This document shows positions 53,341 through 62,768 of a DNA stretch of 64,000 nt, piece by piece. Within the stretch, counting starts at the first letter, position 1. Each line of letters begins with the position of its first letter. The notes under the pieces are model-generated. The model was not told where the DNA came from. It saw nothing but the letters and a program-made list of their open reading frames with translations, and searched no databases. The DNA is from CAXMST01 sp963793415 (lineage in GTDB: Bacteria > Actinomycetota > Thermoleophilia > Solirubrobacterales > 70-9). The position numbers were made by a program, and so were the translations under genes. The stretch lies in NCBI GenBank assembly GCA_963793415.1, contig CAWCAC010000002.1:1550001-1614000 (forward strand), in the 5' to 3' direction.

Positions 53341-54114
53341 TCAGTACGAGGTCCGCTGCATCCCTCGTAGCGCCCACGCGCCGAGCAGGACGATGAGGCC
53401 GATCAGGGTGACGAAGCCGGGCCAGGTCTCGCCCCAGCTGAGGCCGCCGACGAAGCCCTGGCGGGTGGCGTCGACCACCTGGGTGACCGGGTTGTAGGTG
53501 GCGACGGTCTGCAGCCAGCCGGTCAGCAGGTCGAGGGGGGCGTAGGCGGTCGTCATCAGGATCAGGGCGAGCATCCCCGCCTGCATCAGCGGCGCTGCGG
53601 ACTGGGTCTTGAACTTGAGTGCGATCGCGCAGCCCCAGCAGGCGGCGGCGACGCCCATGCCCATCACCATCACGATCGCGAGGATGAGGCCGTCGATGCC
53701 GGGGAAGTGGGCGCCGATGATCATCGCGACGATGAACAGGAAGGTGCCCGGGATCAGGGCCCTGACCGCGGCTGAGGTGACCATGCCCGCGAGCAGGACC
53801 CAGCGTGGTGTGGGGGAGGCGAGGAAGCGGTCGAAGAGCCCACTCTCGAGGTCGCGGGCGAGGTTGACGCCGGTCGCGGCCCCGGTGAAGCCGGCCCCCT
53901 GCAGGAGGCTGACCGGGATCAGGAAGCTGGAGTAGCTGTTGGTGTCGAAGCCGGGCAGCAGCGTCAGGCTCCCGAACACCGCAGTCAGGCCGAGGAAGAA
54001 GACGGTCGGCGCGAGCACGCCGGGGACGGCGGCGCCGGGCACGCGGATCAGCTCGTTGCGGGAGCGGCGCACCATCGCGGCGATCGCCTCGAACTCCTGG
54101 CGCAGGTTCGTCAT
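53341..54114 (-). CDS. ABC-2 transporter permease (subunit 2)
   Basis: The 257-residue protein has six likely membrane helices, begins MTNLRQEFEAIAAMVRRS, and carries the ABC-2 pattern with LESGLFDRFLASPTPR near residue 95 and VTQVVDATRQGF near the end. It overlaps the upstream permease gene by four bases. Two permeases plus one ATPase form a DrrABC-type exporter. Substrate unknown. Confidence 0.9.
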   Translation of the reverse strand: MTNLRQEFEAIAAMVRRSRNELIRVPGAAVPGVLAPTVFFLGLTAVFGSLTLLPGFDTNSYSSFLIPVSLLQGAGFTGAATGVNLARDLESGLFDRFLASPTPRWVLLAGMVTSAAVRALIPGTFLFIVAMIIGAHFPGIDGLILAIVMVMGMGVAAACWGCAIALKFKTQSAAPLMQAGMLALILMTTAYAPLDLLTGWLQTVATYNPVTQVVDATRQGFVGGLSWGETWPGFVTLIGLIVLLGAWALRGMQRTSY

Positions 54115-54896
54115 CCGCCCGTCCTCAGCCTCGTCCGCATCGCCCGGGCCGAGAGCGTGAACCCAATCGCTCCGATCAGGACGAGCCCCCCGAGCCCCTT
54201 CAGCATCTCCTCGGTCGTGAAGCTGGCGATCACCGGCTCGCGAACGGCGTTGACGATGAAGCTGGCCGGGTTGTACTCGGCGATCGTCCGGGCCGGCTCC
54301 TGCAGCAGGTTGTCGGGGAAGAAGGCCGTCGAGAGGAAGAGGATCACGAAGATCAGGGGGAACTGGCCCTGCACGACCGAGGCGCTGCCCGAGCGCAGCG
54401 CGGTCGCCGCGGCCAGCGACCCGAACGCGACCGCCGAGGCGGTGACGAAGAGGATCATCACGATCGCCCCCGGCACGCCCTCCTCCAGGCGGACGCCGAA
54501 GATGAAGCCGAGCACCAGGAACCAGACGCCGGTGAAGAGCCCGATCGCCGCGGTGCCGACGAGCCGCCCGAGCACGATCGCGAAGCGCGGGATCGGCGCG
54601 GTCAGCAGGCGGTCGATGAAGCCCATCTCGATATCGACCGCGAGCGCGATCCCGCCAGTGTTGCCGGCGAGCAGCGTCGCCTGCACCATCGCCCCGGCGA
54701 GCATGAAGGCGAGGAAGCTCTGCACCGGCGGGAAGCCGGGCAGGTCGACGGCGCGGCCGGCGCCGCCGGTCTGGATCGCCAGCAGCAGCGTCGGGAAGAT
54801 CAGGAGCGGCGCCATCAGCTGCGGGCGCCTGAAGGTCTGCTTGACGGAGCGGCGACCGAGCTCGATCACGACCCGCCATGCGTGACGGCTGATCAC
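54111..54896 (-). CDS. ABC-2 transporter permease (subunit 1)
   Basis: The 261-residue protein is a paralogue of the next gene, with RRPQLMAPLLIFPTLLLAIQ near residue 24, DIEMGFIDRLLTAPIPR near 88, and STAFFPDNLLQEP followed by YNPASFIVNAVRE. It starts at GTG and overlaps the ATPase gene by GTGA. Confidence 0.9.
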   Translation of the reverse strand: MISRHAWRVVIELGRRSVKQTFRRPQLMAPLLIFPTLLLAIQTGGAGRAVDLPGFPPVQSFLAFMLAGAMVQATLLAGNTGGIALAVDIEMGFIDRLLTAPIPRFAIVLGRLVGTAAIGLFTGVWFLVLGFIFGVRLEEGVPGAIVMILFVTASAVAFGSLAAATALRSGSASVVQGQFPLIFVILFLSTAFFPDNLLQEPARTIAEYNPASFIVNAVREPVIASFTTEEMLKGLGGLVLIGAIGFTLSARAMRTRLRTGG

Positions 54897-55879
54897 GACA
54901 GCGGCGCCTCGACCTCGTCCGTGTCCTCGGCGCCGGGCTTGTCCTCGTCGTCGGCGAGGTGCTCGCCGGTCTTCTCGACGAAGACGTCATCGAGCGTCGG
55001 CTCGACCAGCTCCAGCGACTCGACCAGGATCCCGGCCTCGTCCAGGGCCCGGACGACGGGCGCGATCTGCGCGGCGCCGCGCTCGAGCTCGACGATCAGC
55101 GTGCCCGCCTTCGCCGGCAGCGGCTTGCCGAACTCCTCCAGCACGTGCTCGCAGTCCTGCGGCGAACCCTCGGCCAGCGTCACCTCCAAGCGTGGGTTGC
55201 CGACCTCGGCCTTGAGTGAGGTCGGCGTCCCCTCGGCCACGATCACCCCTCTGGCGATGATCGCGACCCGCTCGGCCAGCTGGTCGGCCTCCTCGAGGTA
55301 CTGGGTCGTGAGGAAGACCGTCGTGCCCTCGTCGTTGAGCTTGCGGACCTCCTCCCAGATCGTCTTGCGGCTGACCGGGTCGAGGCCGGTCGTCGGCTCG
55401 TCGAGGAAGAGGACGCGGGGCTCGTGGACGAGGGCGGAGGCGAGGTCGAGCCGGCGCTGCATGCCGCCCGAGTAGGTGCCGACCCGGCGGTCGGCAGCCT
55501 CGGTTAGGCCGACGCGGTCGAGCAGCGCCTCCGAGCGTGGCGCCACCTGCTTGCGCGGCAGGCCGTGCAGGGTCGCCTGCAGCTGGAGCAGCTCGCGACC
55601 GGTCATCAGCGGGTCGAGCGCCGCCTCCTGCAGCGCGACCCCGATCGCCCGCCGCACGGCGGCGGCGTCCTCGACGACGTCGTAGCCGGCGACGCGGGCG
55701 CTGCCGCCGGTCGGGCGCAGCAGCGTCGTCAGCATCCGCACCGTGGTCGTCTTGCCGGCCCCGTTCGGGCCGAGGAAGGAGAAGATCTCGCCCTCGGCGA
55801 CCTCGAGATCGACGCCGGCGACGGCGGTGACGCCGCCCTCGAAGCTCCGCTGCAGATTCCTCACCTCGATCGCGGCCAT
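54893..55879 (-). CDS. ABC transporter ATP-binding protein (DrrA family)
   Basis: The 328-residue ATPase has Walker A GPNGAGKTTT, signature YSGGMQRRLD, Walker B VLFLDEPTTGLDP and TTQYLEEADQLAERV, followed by the DrrA-type C-terminal domain (VTLAEGSPQDCEHVL) and an acidic tail. It heads a three-gene exporter with two permeases and is divergent from a secreted-protein gene across 179 bp. Confidence 0.93.
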   Translation of the reverse strand: MAAIEVRNLQRSFEGGVTAVAGVDLEVAEGEIFSFLGPNGAGKTTTVRMLTTLLRPTGGSARVAGYDVVEDAAAVRRAIGVALQEAALDPLMTGRELLQLQATLHGLPRKQVAPRSEALLDRVGLTEAADRRVGTYSGGMQRRLDLASALVHEPRVLFLDEPTTGLDPVSRKTIWEEVRKLNDEGTTVFLTTQYLEEADQLAERVAIIARGVIVAEGTPTSLKAEVGNPRLEVTLAEGSPQDCEHVLEEFGKPLPAKAGTLIVELERGAAQIAPVVRALDEAGILVESLELVEPTLDDVFVEKTGEHLADDEDKPGAEDTDEVEAPLS

Positions 55880-56058
55880 GGCGAAGCAGTGTATTCACGC
55901 CCCGGCGGGGCCCCATGTGGCATCCCGCACACACCCGGGCCAGTTTGGGCAATCCGCTGCGAGATCGGCCGATTTGCGCATTCCGCGGCCCTGGCTCCTT
56001 AGACTTGCCGGAGCACCCGCGGCGCAACGTTCGCCCCTTGCGCGTGTTCCGTCCCCTG

Positions 56059-56817
56059 ATGCCTGATTCACCGACATTCAGAACGACCCCGGCGCGGCTG
56101 ATCGCGGCCGCCCTCGTTCTCGCGCTGACCGCGGTCGGCCTGATCCTCGTCAGCCCCTCCGGCGCCGCCAACCAGACGGCGAAGTTGCTCGGCGGCAGCG
56201 GCAAGACGCCGAAGCCGCTCTGTCCCAAGGACTGCCGTGGAACGGGATCGGTGACCGGCTTCCAGGTCTTGGCCAACGGCAGGAAGAGCATCTCCCGGAT
56301 CCCGGACGACGGCCACATCGTCGCCTGGTCGGTCGAGCTCTCGAAGCCGGACAAGGGACAGATCGCAGGCTTCGGCGAACTCTTCGAGGACAAGAAGTTC
56401 GGCACAGAGCCGGTCGCCCGTCTCTCGGTGCTGAAGAAGGCGAAGGGCAAGAAGAAGAGCCGTTACACGCTGGCGAAGCAGACGCCGACCGTGCCGATGC
56501 TCGAGCACTTAGGCTCGAAGCCGGTGATCGCGCTGAACAAGCCGCTCAAGGTCAAGAAGGGTCAGATCGCCGCCCTGACCCTGCCGACCTGGGCCCCTTT
56601 GTTCACCGATACCTTGAACAAGGCTTCCAACTCGTGGAAGGCGAGCCGCGCGCCCGGCGAGTGCGGCGCCGACACCGTGATCGATGCCAAGCCGCACATG
56701 CGCAAGGGCTCGACCCGCACGTACGGGTGCACACTGACCGGCGAACGCGTCGTCTACTGGGCCTACTTCGTGCCCGACAAGGGCAAGGGCGGCGGCGGAG
56801 GCGGCGGCAAGAACTAG
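56059..56817 (+). CDS. secreted protein of unknown function, Lys-rich with poly-Gly end
   Basis: The 252-residue protein has an N-terminal signal or anchor (residues 13-33, RLIAAALVLALTAVGLILV, then SGAANQ). The mature part has a Cys pair in LCPKDCRGTG, repeated Lys-rich stretches (KAKGKKKSRY, KPLKVKKGQ), another Cys pair near the end (GECGADTV, RTYGCTL), and finishes in a Gly run. I do not recognise a family. The pairing of Cys residues suggests disulfides outside the cell. Confidence 0.7.
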   Translation: MPDSPTFRTTPARLIAAALVLALTAVGLILVSPSGAANQTAKLLGGSGKTPKPLCPKDCRGTGSVTGFQVLANGRKSISRIPDDGHIVAWSVELSKPDKGQIAGFGELFEDKKFGTEPVARLSVLKKAKGKKKSRYTLAKQTPTVPMLEHLGSKPVIALNKPLKVKKGQIAALTLPTWAPLFTDTLNKASNSWKASRAPGECGADTVIDAKPHMRKGSTRTYGCTLTGERVVYWAYFVPDKGKGGGGGGGKN

Positions 56818-56841
56818 CCGTCCGCGGTCAGGCCTCTCGGC

Positions 56842-57168
56842 CTAGCCGCAGTTCTCGGGGTTCGCCTCGCACTCCGCCTCGAAGGCGGCCTCGGGCGAGC
56901 CGGGCTCCGGCGCGACGTCGTTCTTCTCGCTGTCCGGCTTCTCGGAGGTGGCGGTCGAATCGGTGGTCGTCGTCGACTGGGTCGTTGTCGTCGAGGACGT
57001 GCTCGAAGAGGTGGATGTGGTCGAGGTCGTCGACGAGGAGGTCGTCGGCGCGCTGGTCGTCGTCGCCTCGGTCGTCGACGAGGTCGTCGTCTCGTCGTCC
57101 CCGCAGGCAGCGATGCCGCCGGCGAGCAGCGTCAGGGCGGCGGCCGCAGCGAGTGCGCGGCGCCTCAC
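56842..57168 (-). CDS. small lipoprotein with Ser/Thr-rich tract
   Basis: The 108-residue protein has a signal ending GGIAAC (Cys near residue 22), a long Ser/Thr repeat region (about 28-75) and an acidic C-terminus with a final Cys pair in AECEANPENCG. It overlaps the upstream zinc-ribbon gene by four bases. The spacer suggests a surface lipoprotein with a flexible stalk. Confidence 0.65.
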   Translation of the reverse strand: MRRRALAAAAALTLLAGGIAACGDDETTTSSTTEATTTSAPTTSSSTTSTTSTSSSTSSTTTTQSTTTTDSTATSEKPDSEKNDVAPEPGSPEAAFEAECEANPENCG

Positions 57169-57440
57169 GAGTCGCCGTTGGTGGCTTCCTGGCGCAGGCC
57201 GCAGTGCGGGCAGTCGCTCAGGTCGAGCCCGATCAGCTGATCGCAGCGCCGACAGACCACGAGGTTCTCGGGGCTGCGCAGCAGGCTCGAGGGGGAGGGG
57301 GCGAGGGGTAGCGCCCGGGTCACGGGCTTGAGCTCCTCGCCGGTCTCGCGATCGACGTAGACGCCGCCGGGCTCAGCCTCGACGAGCGCCTCGCGGCCGG
57401 AGGCCGGTGCACGGAAGCGATAGGTCTGACGTCTGCTCAC
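57165..57440 (-). CDS. zinc-ribbon protein of unknown function
   Basis: The 91-residue protein has a C-terminal CxxC pair of pairs (VCRRCDQL and DCPHCGLR) expected to hold one zinc, preceded by a basic N-terminal part. Start is GTG. It shares a four-base overlap with the following lipoprotein gene. No further function can be assigned. Confidence 0.65.
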   Translation of the reverse strand: MSRRQTYRFRAPASGREALVEAEPGGVYVDRETGEELKPVTRALPLAPSPSSLLRSPENLVVCRRCDQLIGLDLSDCPHCGLRQEATNGDS

Positions 57441-57480
57441 GGGGCGGAACCTTATCCGGTGAAGCAGCGAACATGCAGCG

Positions 57481-59076
57481 ATGCGCGTCCTCCTCTTCCA
57501 CGGCTACCTCCTGCGGGGGACCGGCAGCAACGTCTACAACGCCAATCTGGCCCGCGCGCTGAGCCGTCTCGGTCATGACGTGCAGCTGCTCTGCCAGGAC
57601 ACCGAGGCGGCCGAGCTCGGCTGGATCGACGCGGTCGGGACCTGGGAGGGCGATGACTTCGCGGTCGCGTCGACCGGCGGCTCCAGTCCCGGCAGCGGCT
57701 CGATCACCGCATACAGGCCGGAGATCGGCGGCCTGCTGCCGGTCTACGTACCCGACAGCTACGCCGGCTTCGAGGTCAAGACGTTCACCGACCTGACCGA
57801 GGCCGAGCTCGAGCGCTACATCGAGCTCAACGTCGCCGCCGTCTGCGCCGTCGCCGCCGGCGGGCTCGACGCCGCCCTCGCCAATCACCTGGTCATGGGC
57901 CCGGCGATCCTCGCCCGCGCCGGCCTCACCTTCGCCGCCAAGGTCCACGGCAGCGCTCTCTCCTACACGGTCAAGCCCAACCCCCGGTTCCTGCCGTTCG
58001 CCCGCGAGGGCATGGTGGCTGCCTCGGGGGTTCTCGTCGGCTCCCGCCACACCGCCGAGTCGCTGTGGGAGACGGTCGACGACCCGGCGCTGCCGGCGAA
58101 GACCAGGCTCGGCCCGCCCGGCGTCGACGTCGAGGAGTTCGCGCGCGAGCCCGGGACCGATCCGGTGGCGACGATCCGCGCCCTCGCCGCCGGCCTGCGC
58201 GCCGTCGCCGAGCGGAGTGGGGAGGGAGACCAGGCCGAGGCCGACTCCTTCGACCGCGACGAGGACGCGGCCGCGGCGGCGCTCGAGCACTTCGCCGCCG
58301 GCCCGGCCGACGCACCGCGGGTGATCTTCGTCGGCAAGCTGATCGTCTCCAAGGGATGCGACCTGCTGCTCGCCGCCTGGCCGCTGGTCCTCGTCGCCAA
58401 CCCCGACGCGCGCCTGCTGCTGGTCGGCTTCGGCGCCTACCGCGCCGGGCTCGAGCGCCTGCTCGCCGCGCTCGCCGCCGGCGACCTCGACGAGGCCCGG
58501 GCGGTCGCCGCCGCCGGCTGGGCGCTCGAGGGCGGGGAGGAGCGGCCGCTCTCGATCCTCGGCGCCTTCCTCGCCGACCCGCCCGAAGGCTGGGCCGAGG
58601 CCTGCTCGTCGCTCGCCGGCAGCGTCGCCTTCGCCGGCCGGCTCGAGCACGCGGAGGTCGGGCAGCTGCTGGAGGCGACCGACGCGATGGTCGTGCCGAG
58701 CACCTTCCCCGAGGCGTTCGGGATGGTCGCCGCCGAGGCCGCAGCCGCCGGCGCCCTGCCCGTCTGCGCCGATCACTCGGGGCTGGCCGAGGTCGCGGAG
58801 GCGCTCGACGACGACCTGCCCGCTGCCGCCCGCGGCCTCACCGCCTTTCCGCTCGGACCCGGTGCGATCGAGGGAATCGCCTCGCGGCTCAACGACTGGC
58901 TCGCGCTCGACCCCTCCGAGCGGGCCGAGTCCCGGGCCGCGCTGGCCGCCACCGTCGCCCGTCTGTGGAGCTGGGAGAAGGTTGCCGAGGGTGTCCTGGC
59001 GGCGTCCGCCGGACGGCTCGATCAGCTCCCGGACGTGCCCTCCGATCTCCCGCTCGAAAGAGCCGATTCGCACTAG
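57481..59076 (+). CDS. GT4 family glycosyltransferase
   Basis: The 531-residue GT-B protein has an N-terminal domain beginning MRVLLFHGYLLRGTGSNVY, KVHGSAL, an insertion of about 50 acidic residues around 215-275, the nucleotide-binding FVGKLIVSKGCDLLL, and the ExxxxxxxE motif in STFPEAFGMVAAEAAA. It transfers a sugar from a nucleotide donor, probably in envelope or glycan synthesis. The acceptor is unknown. Confidence 0.88.
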   Translation: MRVLLFHGYLLRGTGSNVYNANLARALSRLGHDVQLLCQDTEAAELGWIDAVGTWEGDDFAVASTGGSSPGSGSITAYRPEIGGLLPVYVPDSYAGFEVKTFTDLTEAELERYIELNVAAVCAVAAGGLDAALANHLVMGPAILARAGLTFAAKVHGSALSYTVKPNPRFLPFAREGMVAASGVLVGSRHTAESLWETVDDPALPAKTRLGPPGVDVEEFAREPGTDPVATIRALAAGLRAVAERSGEGDQAEADSFDRDEDAAAAALEHFAAGPADAPRVIFVGKLIVSKGCDLLLAAWPLVLVANPDARLLLVGFGAYRAGLERLLAALAAGDLDEARAVAAAGWALEGGEERPLSILGAFLADPPEGWAEACSSLAGSVAFAGRLEHAEVGQLLEATDAMVVPSTFPEAFGMVAAEAAAAGALPVCADHSGLAEVAEALDDDLPAAARGLTAFPLGPGAIEGIASRLNDWLALDPSERAESRAALAATVARLWSWEKVAEGVLAASAGRLDQLPDVPSDLPLERADSH

Positions 59077-59129
59077 CTGGAGGGTGGCTCCGCGCGCCGC
59101 CGCGCCATCAATAGAATGCCTGCCGTCGC

Positions 59130-59936
59130 ATGAAGGACATGACCCTCAGCACCTTCCTCCGCCTCACGGCGATCACCGTCGTTTCGACGATCATCATGTC
59201 GATCCTGATGTTGATTCCCGACTGGAACGGCATGCAGGGATCGGCCGAGGCCGCGGACATCGACACGCTGCTCGACGTGATGATCGTCCTCAGCTCGTTC
59301 GTGTTCTGCGTCGTCATGGTGATGATGGGGTACGCGATCCTCAAGTACCGCGCCAAGCCCGGTGACGAGTCCGACGGCGAGCCGATCCACGGCAACACCC
59401 GGCTCGAGATCATCTGGACCACGATCCCGACGATCATCGTCCTCTTCGCTGGCGTCTACTCCGCCGTCGTCCTCGGCGACATCGAGGCCGAGGCAGCTGA
59501 CTCGATGCGGGTCGACGTCACGGCCCAGCAGTTCGCCTGGCGCTTCGACTACGTCGACGAGGGCAAGACTTCGACCGAGCTCCACGTCCCCTCCGGGACC
59601 CAGCTGGAGCTGCACCTGCAGGCGCTCGACGTCCTGCACTCGTTCTGGGTCCCCGAGTGGCGCATCAAGCGCGACCTCGTGCCTGGGGCCAACATCGACG
59701 ATGACGACGACATCGACAACATCGTCCGCGTGACGCCCGACGTCCCGGGCACCTACTCGGTGGTCTGCACCGAGCTCTGTGGCCTCGGCCACGCGACGAT
59801 GCGGGCGACGGCCGTGACGGAGGCCTCAGAGGAGGACTTCGACGCCTGGCTCGCAGACCAGAAAGACATTCCCGCAGAGGGCACAGTCAGCACCGGAGCC
59901 GCAGGTGGTTCCGGAGCGGGCAGCCTCGCGGACTGA
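59130..59936 (+). CDS. ctaC: cytochrome c oxidase subunit II
   Basis: The 268-residue protein has two N-terminal membrane helices (about 10-30 and 46-70), then the CuA domain: DVLHSFWVPEW and CTELCGLGHATM hold all CuA ligands. WRFDYVDEG and QFAW are also family landmarks. It carries no fused cytochrome c domain. First gene of the oxidase operon; a TAGAAT box lies 12 nt before the ATG. Confidence 0.96.
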   Translation: MKDMTLSTFLRLTAITVVSTIIMSILMLIPDWNGMQGSAEAADIDTLLDVMIVLSSFVFCVVMVMMGYAILKYRAKPGDESDGEPIHGNTRLEIIWTTIPTIIVLFAGVYSAVVLGDIEAEAADSMRVDVTAQQFAWRFDYVDEGKTSTELHVPSGTQLELHLQALDVLHSFWVPEWRIKRDLVPGANIDDDDDIDNIVRVTPDVPGTYSVVCTELCGLGHATMRATAVTEASEEDFDAWLADQKDIPAEGTVSTGAAGGSGAGSLAD

Positions 59937-59954
59937 CCGTGATCAGGAGGTAAC

Positions 59955-61880
59955 GTGGCCGCAGCAATCAAGCAACCAGGTTGGACCCGCGCCATGATCG
60001 GCGCCGTGATCGCCGGCCTGTTCGGCTTCGGCCTCGTCGTCGGGCTCCGCGCGATAAGCGGCCTCGAGATCTTCCAGACCGAGTCCACCGGCTACCCGCA
60101 TGTGATCGTGCCCGCGATCCTGATCCCGTTCGGTTGGCTGATCGGCTTCGGCGCCTTCGACTACTGGTTCCGCTGGGCCGCCGGCAAGCCGACCGTGCCC
60201 GAGGATCACTCCTCGCACGGCGCCTACAGCTGGAAGGACTACTTCAAGTTCAACACCGATCACAAGGTGATCGGGATCCAGTACATCGTCACCACCTTCA
60301 TCTTCTTCCTGCTCGGTGGCCTGCTGGCGATGATCATGCGCGCCGAGCTCGCTCAGCCGGGGACGCAGATCGTCGATCCGGGCGTCTTCAACGGCCTCTT
60401 CTCGACGCACGCGGCGTTCATGATCTTCCTCTTCATCATCCCGATTTTCGCCGGGATCGCGAACTACGTCCTGCCGCTGATGATCGGCGCTCCGGACATG
60501 GCGTTCCCGCGCCTCAACGCCCTCTCGTTCTGGCTGCTGCCGGCCGCGGGCCTGATGTTCATGGCCTCCTACTTCGTCCCCGGCGGCGCCTTCGACGCCG
60601 GCTGGACCGGCTACGCGCCGCTGTCTACAGGGGCCCCGCTCGGGCAGTCGTTCTTCAACATCGGCGTCCAGTTCGCGGGCGCATCATCGATTGCGACTGC
60701 GCTCAACTTCCTCGTCACGATCGTGACCATGCGTGCGCCCGGCATGAGCTTCTGGCGGATGCCGCTGCTCGTCTGGGCGAACCTCTCGACCTCGCTGCTC
60801 GTCGTCGGCGCGACGCCGTTCGTCGCCGGCGCCCAGTTCATGGTCCTCTTCGACCGCGTCCTCGGCACCAACTTCTTCCAGGCGGCTGCCGGTGGCGACG
60901 TGATCAGCTACCAGCACATCTTCTGGTTCTACTCGCACCCGGCCGTCTACATCATGATGCTGCCGGGCTTCGGGATCGTCTCCGAGGTGATCTCGACCCA
61001 CGCGAGAAAGACGATCTTCGGCTATCGCCTGATGGCACTGGCGCTGCTCGGCATCGTCGTGCTCGCCTTCGCGGTCTGGGCGCACCACATGTTCGTCGCC
61101 GGCATGTTCGCGTGGCTGCGCGTGCCGATGATGATCACCACCCTGCTGATCGCGGTCCCGACCGGAATCAAGATCTTCTCCTGGCTGGGCACGCTGTTCG
61201 ACTCGAAGCTGCACCTGGAGAACACCTCGATGCTGTTCGCGCTCGGCTTCATCGTCACCTTCACGATCGGCGGCATCTCGGGCGTGATGCTCGGCATGAT
61301 CCCGATCGACATCCACGTCTCCGACACCTACTTCGTCGTCGCCCACCTGCACTTCGTGTTGTTCGGCGGATCCGTGTTCACGATCTTCTGCGGCCTCTAT
61401 CACTGGTTCCCGAAGATCACCGGGCGAATGTACGACGAGCGGCTCGGGCGCTGGCACTTCTGGCTGACCACGGTCGGCATGCTCGGCACCTTCATCCCGA
61501 TGCACTGGATCGGGATGGACGGCATGCCGCGGCGCGTTGCCGACTACGCGGCCCAGTTCGGCGACTGGAACCTCTTGATCAGCGTCTTCTCCTTCATTCT
61601 CGGAGCCGCCCAGCTGATCTTCATGTACAACATGATCGTCTCCTGGCGCTTCGGCCCGAAGGCCCCGGCCAACCCGTGGCGCGCGAAGACGATCGAGTGG
61701 CTGGTCTCCTCGCCACCTCCCGTCTTCAACTTCGACCAGATCCCGCGCGTCGTCGGCGGCCCGTACGAGTTCGGCGTCCCCGGCGCCAAGCACGCGATCA
61801 TGAGCGACGACGAGGAAGGTGCGGAGGTGACCGGGCCGAAGCCCGCTGTCGCAGGTGCCGCAGCCGGAGGAGGCACCTAG
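59955..61880 (+). CDS. ctaD: cytochrome c oxidase subunit I
   Basis: The 641-residue protein has twelve or more membrane helices and the haem-copper ligands: HAAFMIF for haem a, WFYSHPAVYIMMLPG with CuB His and the cross-linked Tyr, HHMF for CuB, and HLHFVLFGG for haem a3. The end is a cytoplasmic tail rich in Gly/Ala. GTG start after AGGAGG. It reduces oxygen and pumps protons. The USP-like gene begins right at its stop. Confidence 0.97.
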   Translation: MAAAIKQPGWTRAMIGAVIAGLFGFGLVVGLRAISGLEIFQTESTGYPHVIVPAILIPFGWLIGFGAFDYWFRWAAGKPTVPEDHSSHGAYSWKDYFKFNTDHKVIGIQYIVTTFIFFLLGGLLAMIMRAELAQPGTQIVDPGVFNGLFSTHAAFMIFLFIIPIFAGIANYVLPLMIGAPDMAFPRLNALSFWLLPAAGLMFMASYFVPGGAFDAGWTGYAPLSTGAPLGQSFFNIGVQFAGASSIATALNFLVTIVTMRAPGMSFWRMPLLVWANLSTSLLVVGATPFVAGAQFMVLFDRVLGTNFFQAAAGGDVISYQHIFWFYSHPAVYIMMLPGFGIVSEVISTHARKTIFGYRLMALALLGIVVLAFAVWAHHMFVAGMFAWLRVPMMITTLLIAVPTGIKIFSWLGTLFDSKLHLENTSMLFALGFIVTFTIGGISGVMLGMIPIDIHVSDTYFVVAHLHFVLFGGSVFTIFCGLYHWFPKITGRMYDERLGRWHFWLTTVGMLGTFIPMHWIGMDGMPRRVADYAAQFGDWNLLISVFSFILGAAQLIFMYNMIVSWRFGPKAPANPWRAKTIEWLVSSPPPVFNFDQIPRVVGGPYEFGVPGAKHAIMSDDEEGAEVTGPKPAVAGAAAGGGT

Positions 61881-62768
61881 ATGTCGGCGACCCCGATCAG
61901 CGAGGGCGGCACCGTTCTCGCCTTCCTCAACGAGGTTGCCGGCGGCCGCAAGCTGCTCAACGCGATCCGCGAGCGGGTCGATGCCGGCGCCGGCCACGTC
62001 GTGCTCGCGGCCCCTCAGAACCAGCCCGAGGCGGGCCAGATCGTCGACGCCGACGAGGTCTACGACGCCGCCCTCAGCCGCCTCGAGGTGACCCAAGCCG
62101 TGCTCTCCTCATTCGGGATCGAGTCGGTCGCCAGCGTTCTCGACCCCGACTCCTCACTCGCTCTCGACGACGCGGTCCGCGCCTACAAGCCCGGCGAGAT
62201 CCTGATCTCGAGCCTTCCCGAGACCCGCTTCGGATTCGCCCGCAAGGACCTGATCGAGTGGGCCCGCGACCGCTTCGAGGCCCCGGTCGAGCACATCCCC
62301 GTGCGGATCGAGGACGACGCGATCCGCTGGGACGTGACCCACACCCTGGTCGTCGCGACGCAGACGGTCAACGCGCCCGACCTCGTCTCGCGGCTGATCC
62401 AGCGCCACAAGGAGAGCCCGCATCGCTACACCTTCGTCTGTCCCGCCTCCGGTGACGCGCCGCGCGAGGAGGTCTGCGACAGGCTCGCGGCCACGCTCGC
62501 CGCGCTCTACCGCGAGGAGATCGACGCGACCGGGCAGCCGATGAGCCCCGAGCCCTTCGCCGCGGTCTCGAACGCGATCGAGCACTACCGCGTTGACGAC
62601 ATCCTGATCTCGACCTTCGCCGGCCGCAGCTCGAAGTGGATCGAGGACGGCCTGATCGACCGTGTCAAGGAGCTGACCGACGACCCGATCGAGCACTTCG
62701 AGTCCGGCGGCGGTTCGGTCGAGCCGGTCGGCTCGGCGAGCTCCGCAGAGCAGGGGGTGACGGTCTGA
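61881..62768 (+). CDS. tandem USP-like double-domain protein in the cox operon
   Basis: The 295-residue soluble protein is built of two related halves. Each ends with the same pattern: DDAVRAYKPGEILISSLPE near residue 95 and SNAIEHYRVDDILISTFAG near residue 230, then a basic/acidic helix and PVEHI or PIEHF. The fold resembles universal stress protein domains, and I find no signal peptide or membrane helix. It lies between oxidase subunits I and III with no spacing on either side, so it is very likely made with them. A regulatory or assembly role is inference. Confidence 0.75.
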   Translation: MSATPISEGGTVLAFLNEVAGGRKLLNAIRERVDAGAGHVVLAAPQNQPEAGQIVDADEVYDAALSRLEVTQAVLSSFGIESVASVLDPDSSLALDDAVRAYKPGEILISSLPETRFGFARKDLIEWARDRFEAPVEHIPVRIEDDAIRWDVTHTLVVATQTVNAPDLVSRLIQRHKESPHRYTFVCPASGDAPREEVCDRLAATLAALYREEIDATGQPMSPEPFAAVSNAIEHYRVDDILISTFAGRSSKWIEDGLIDRVKELTDDPIEHFESGGGSVEPVGSASSAEQGVTV

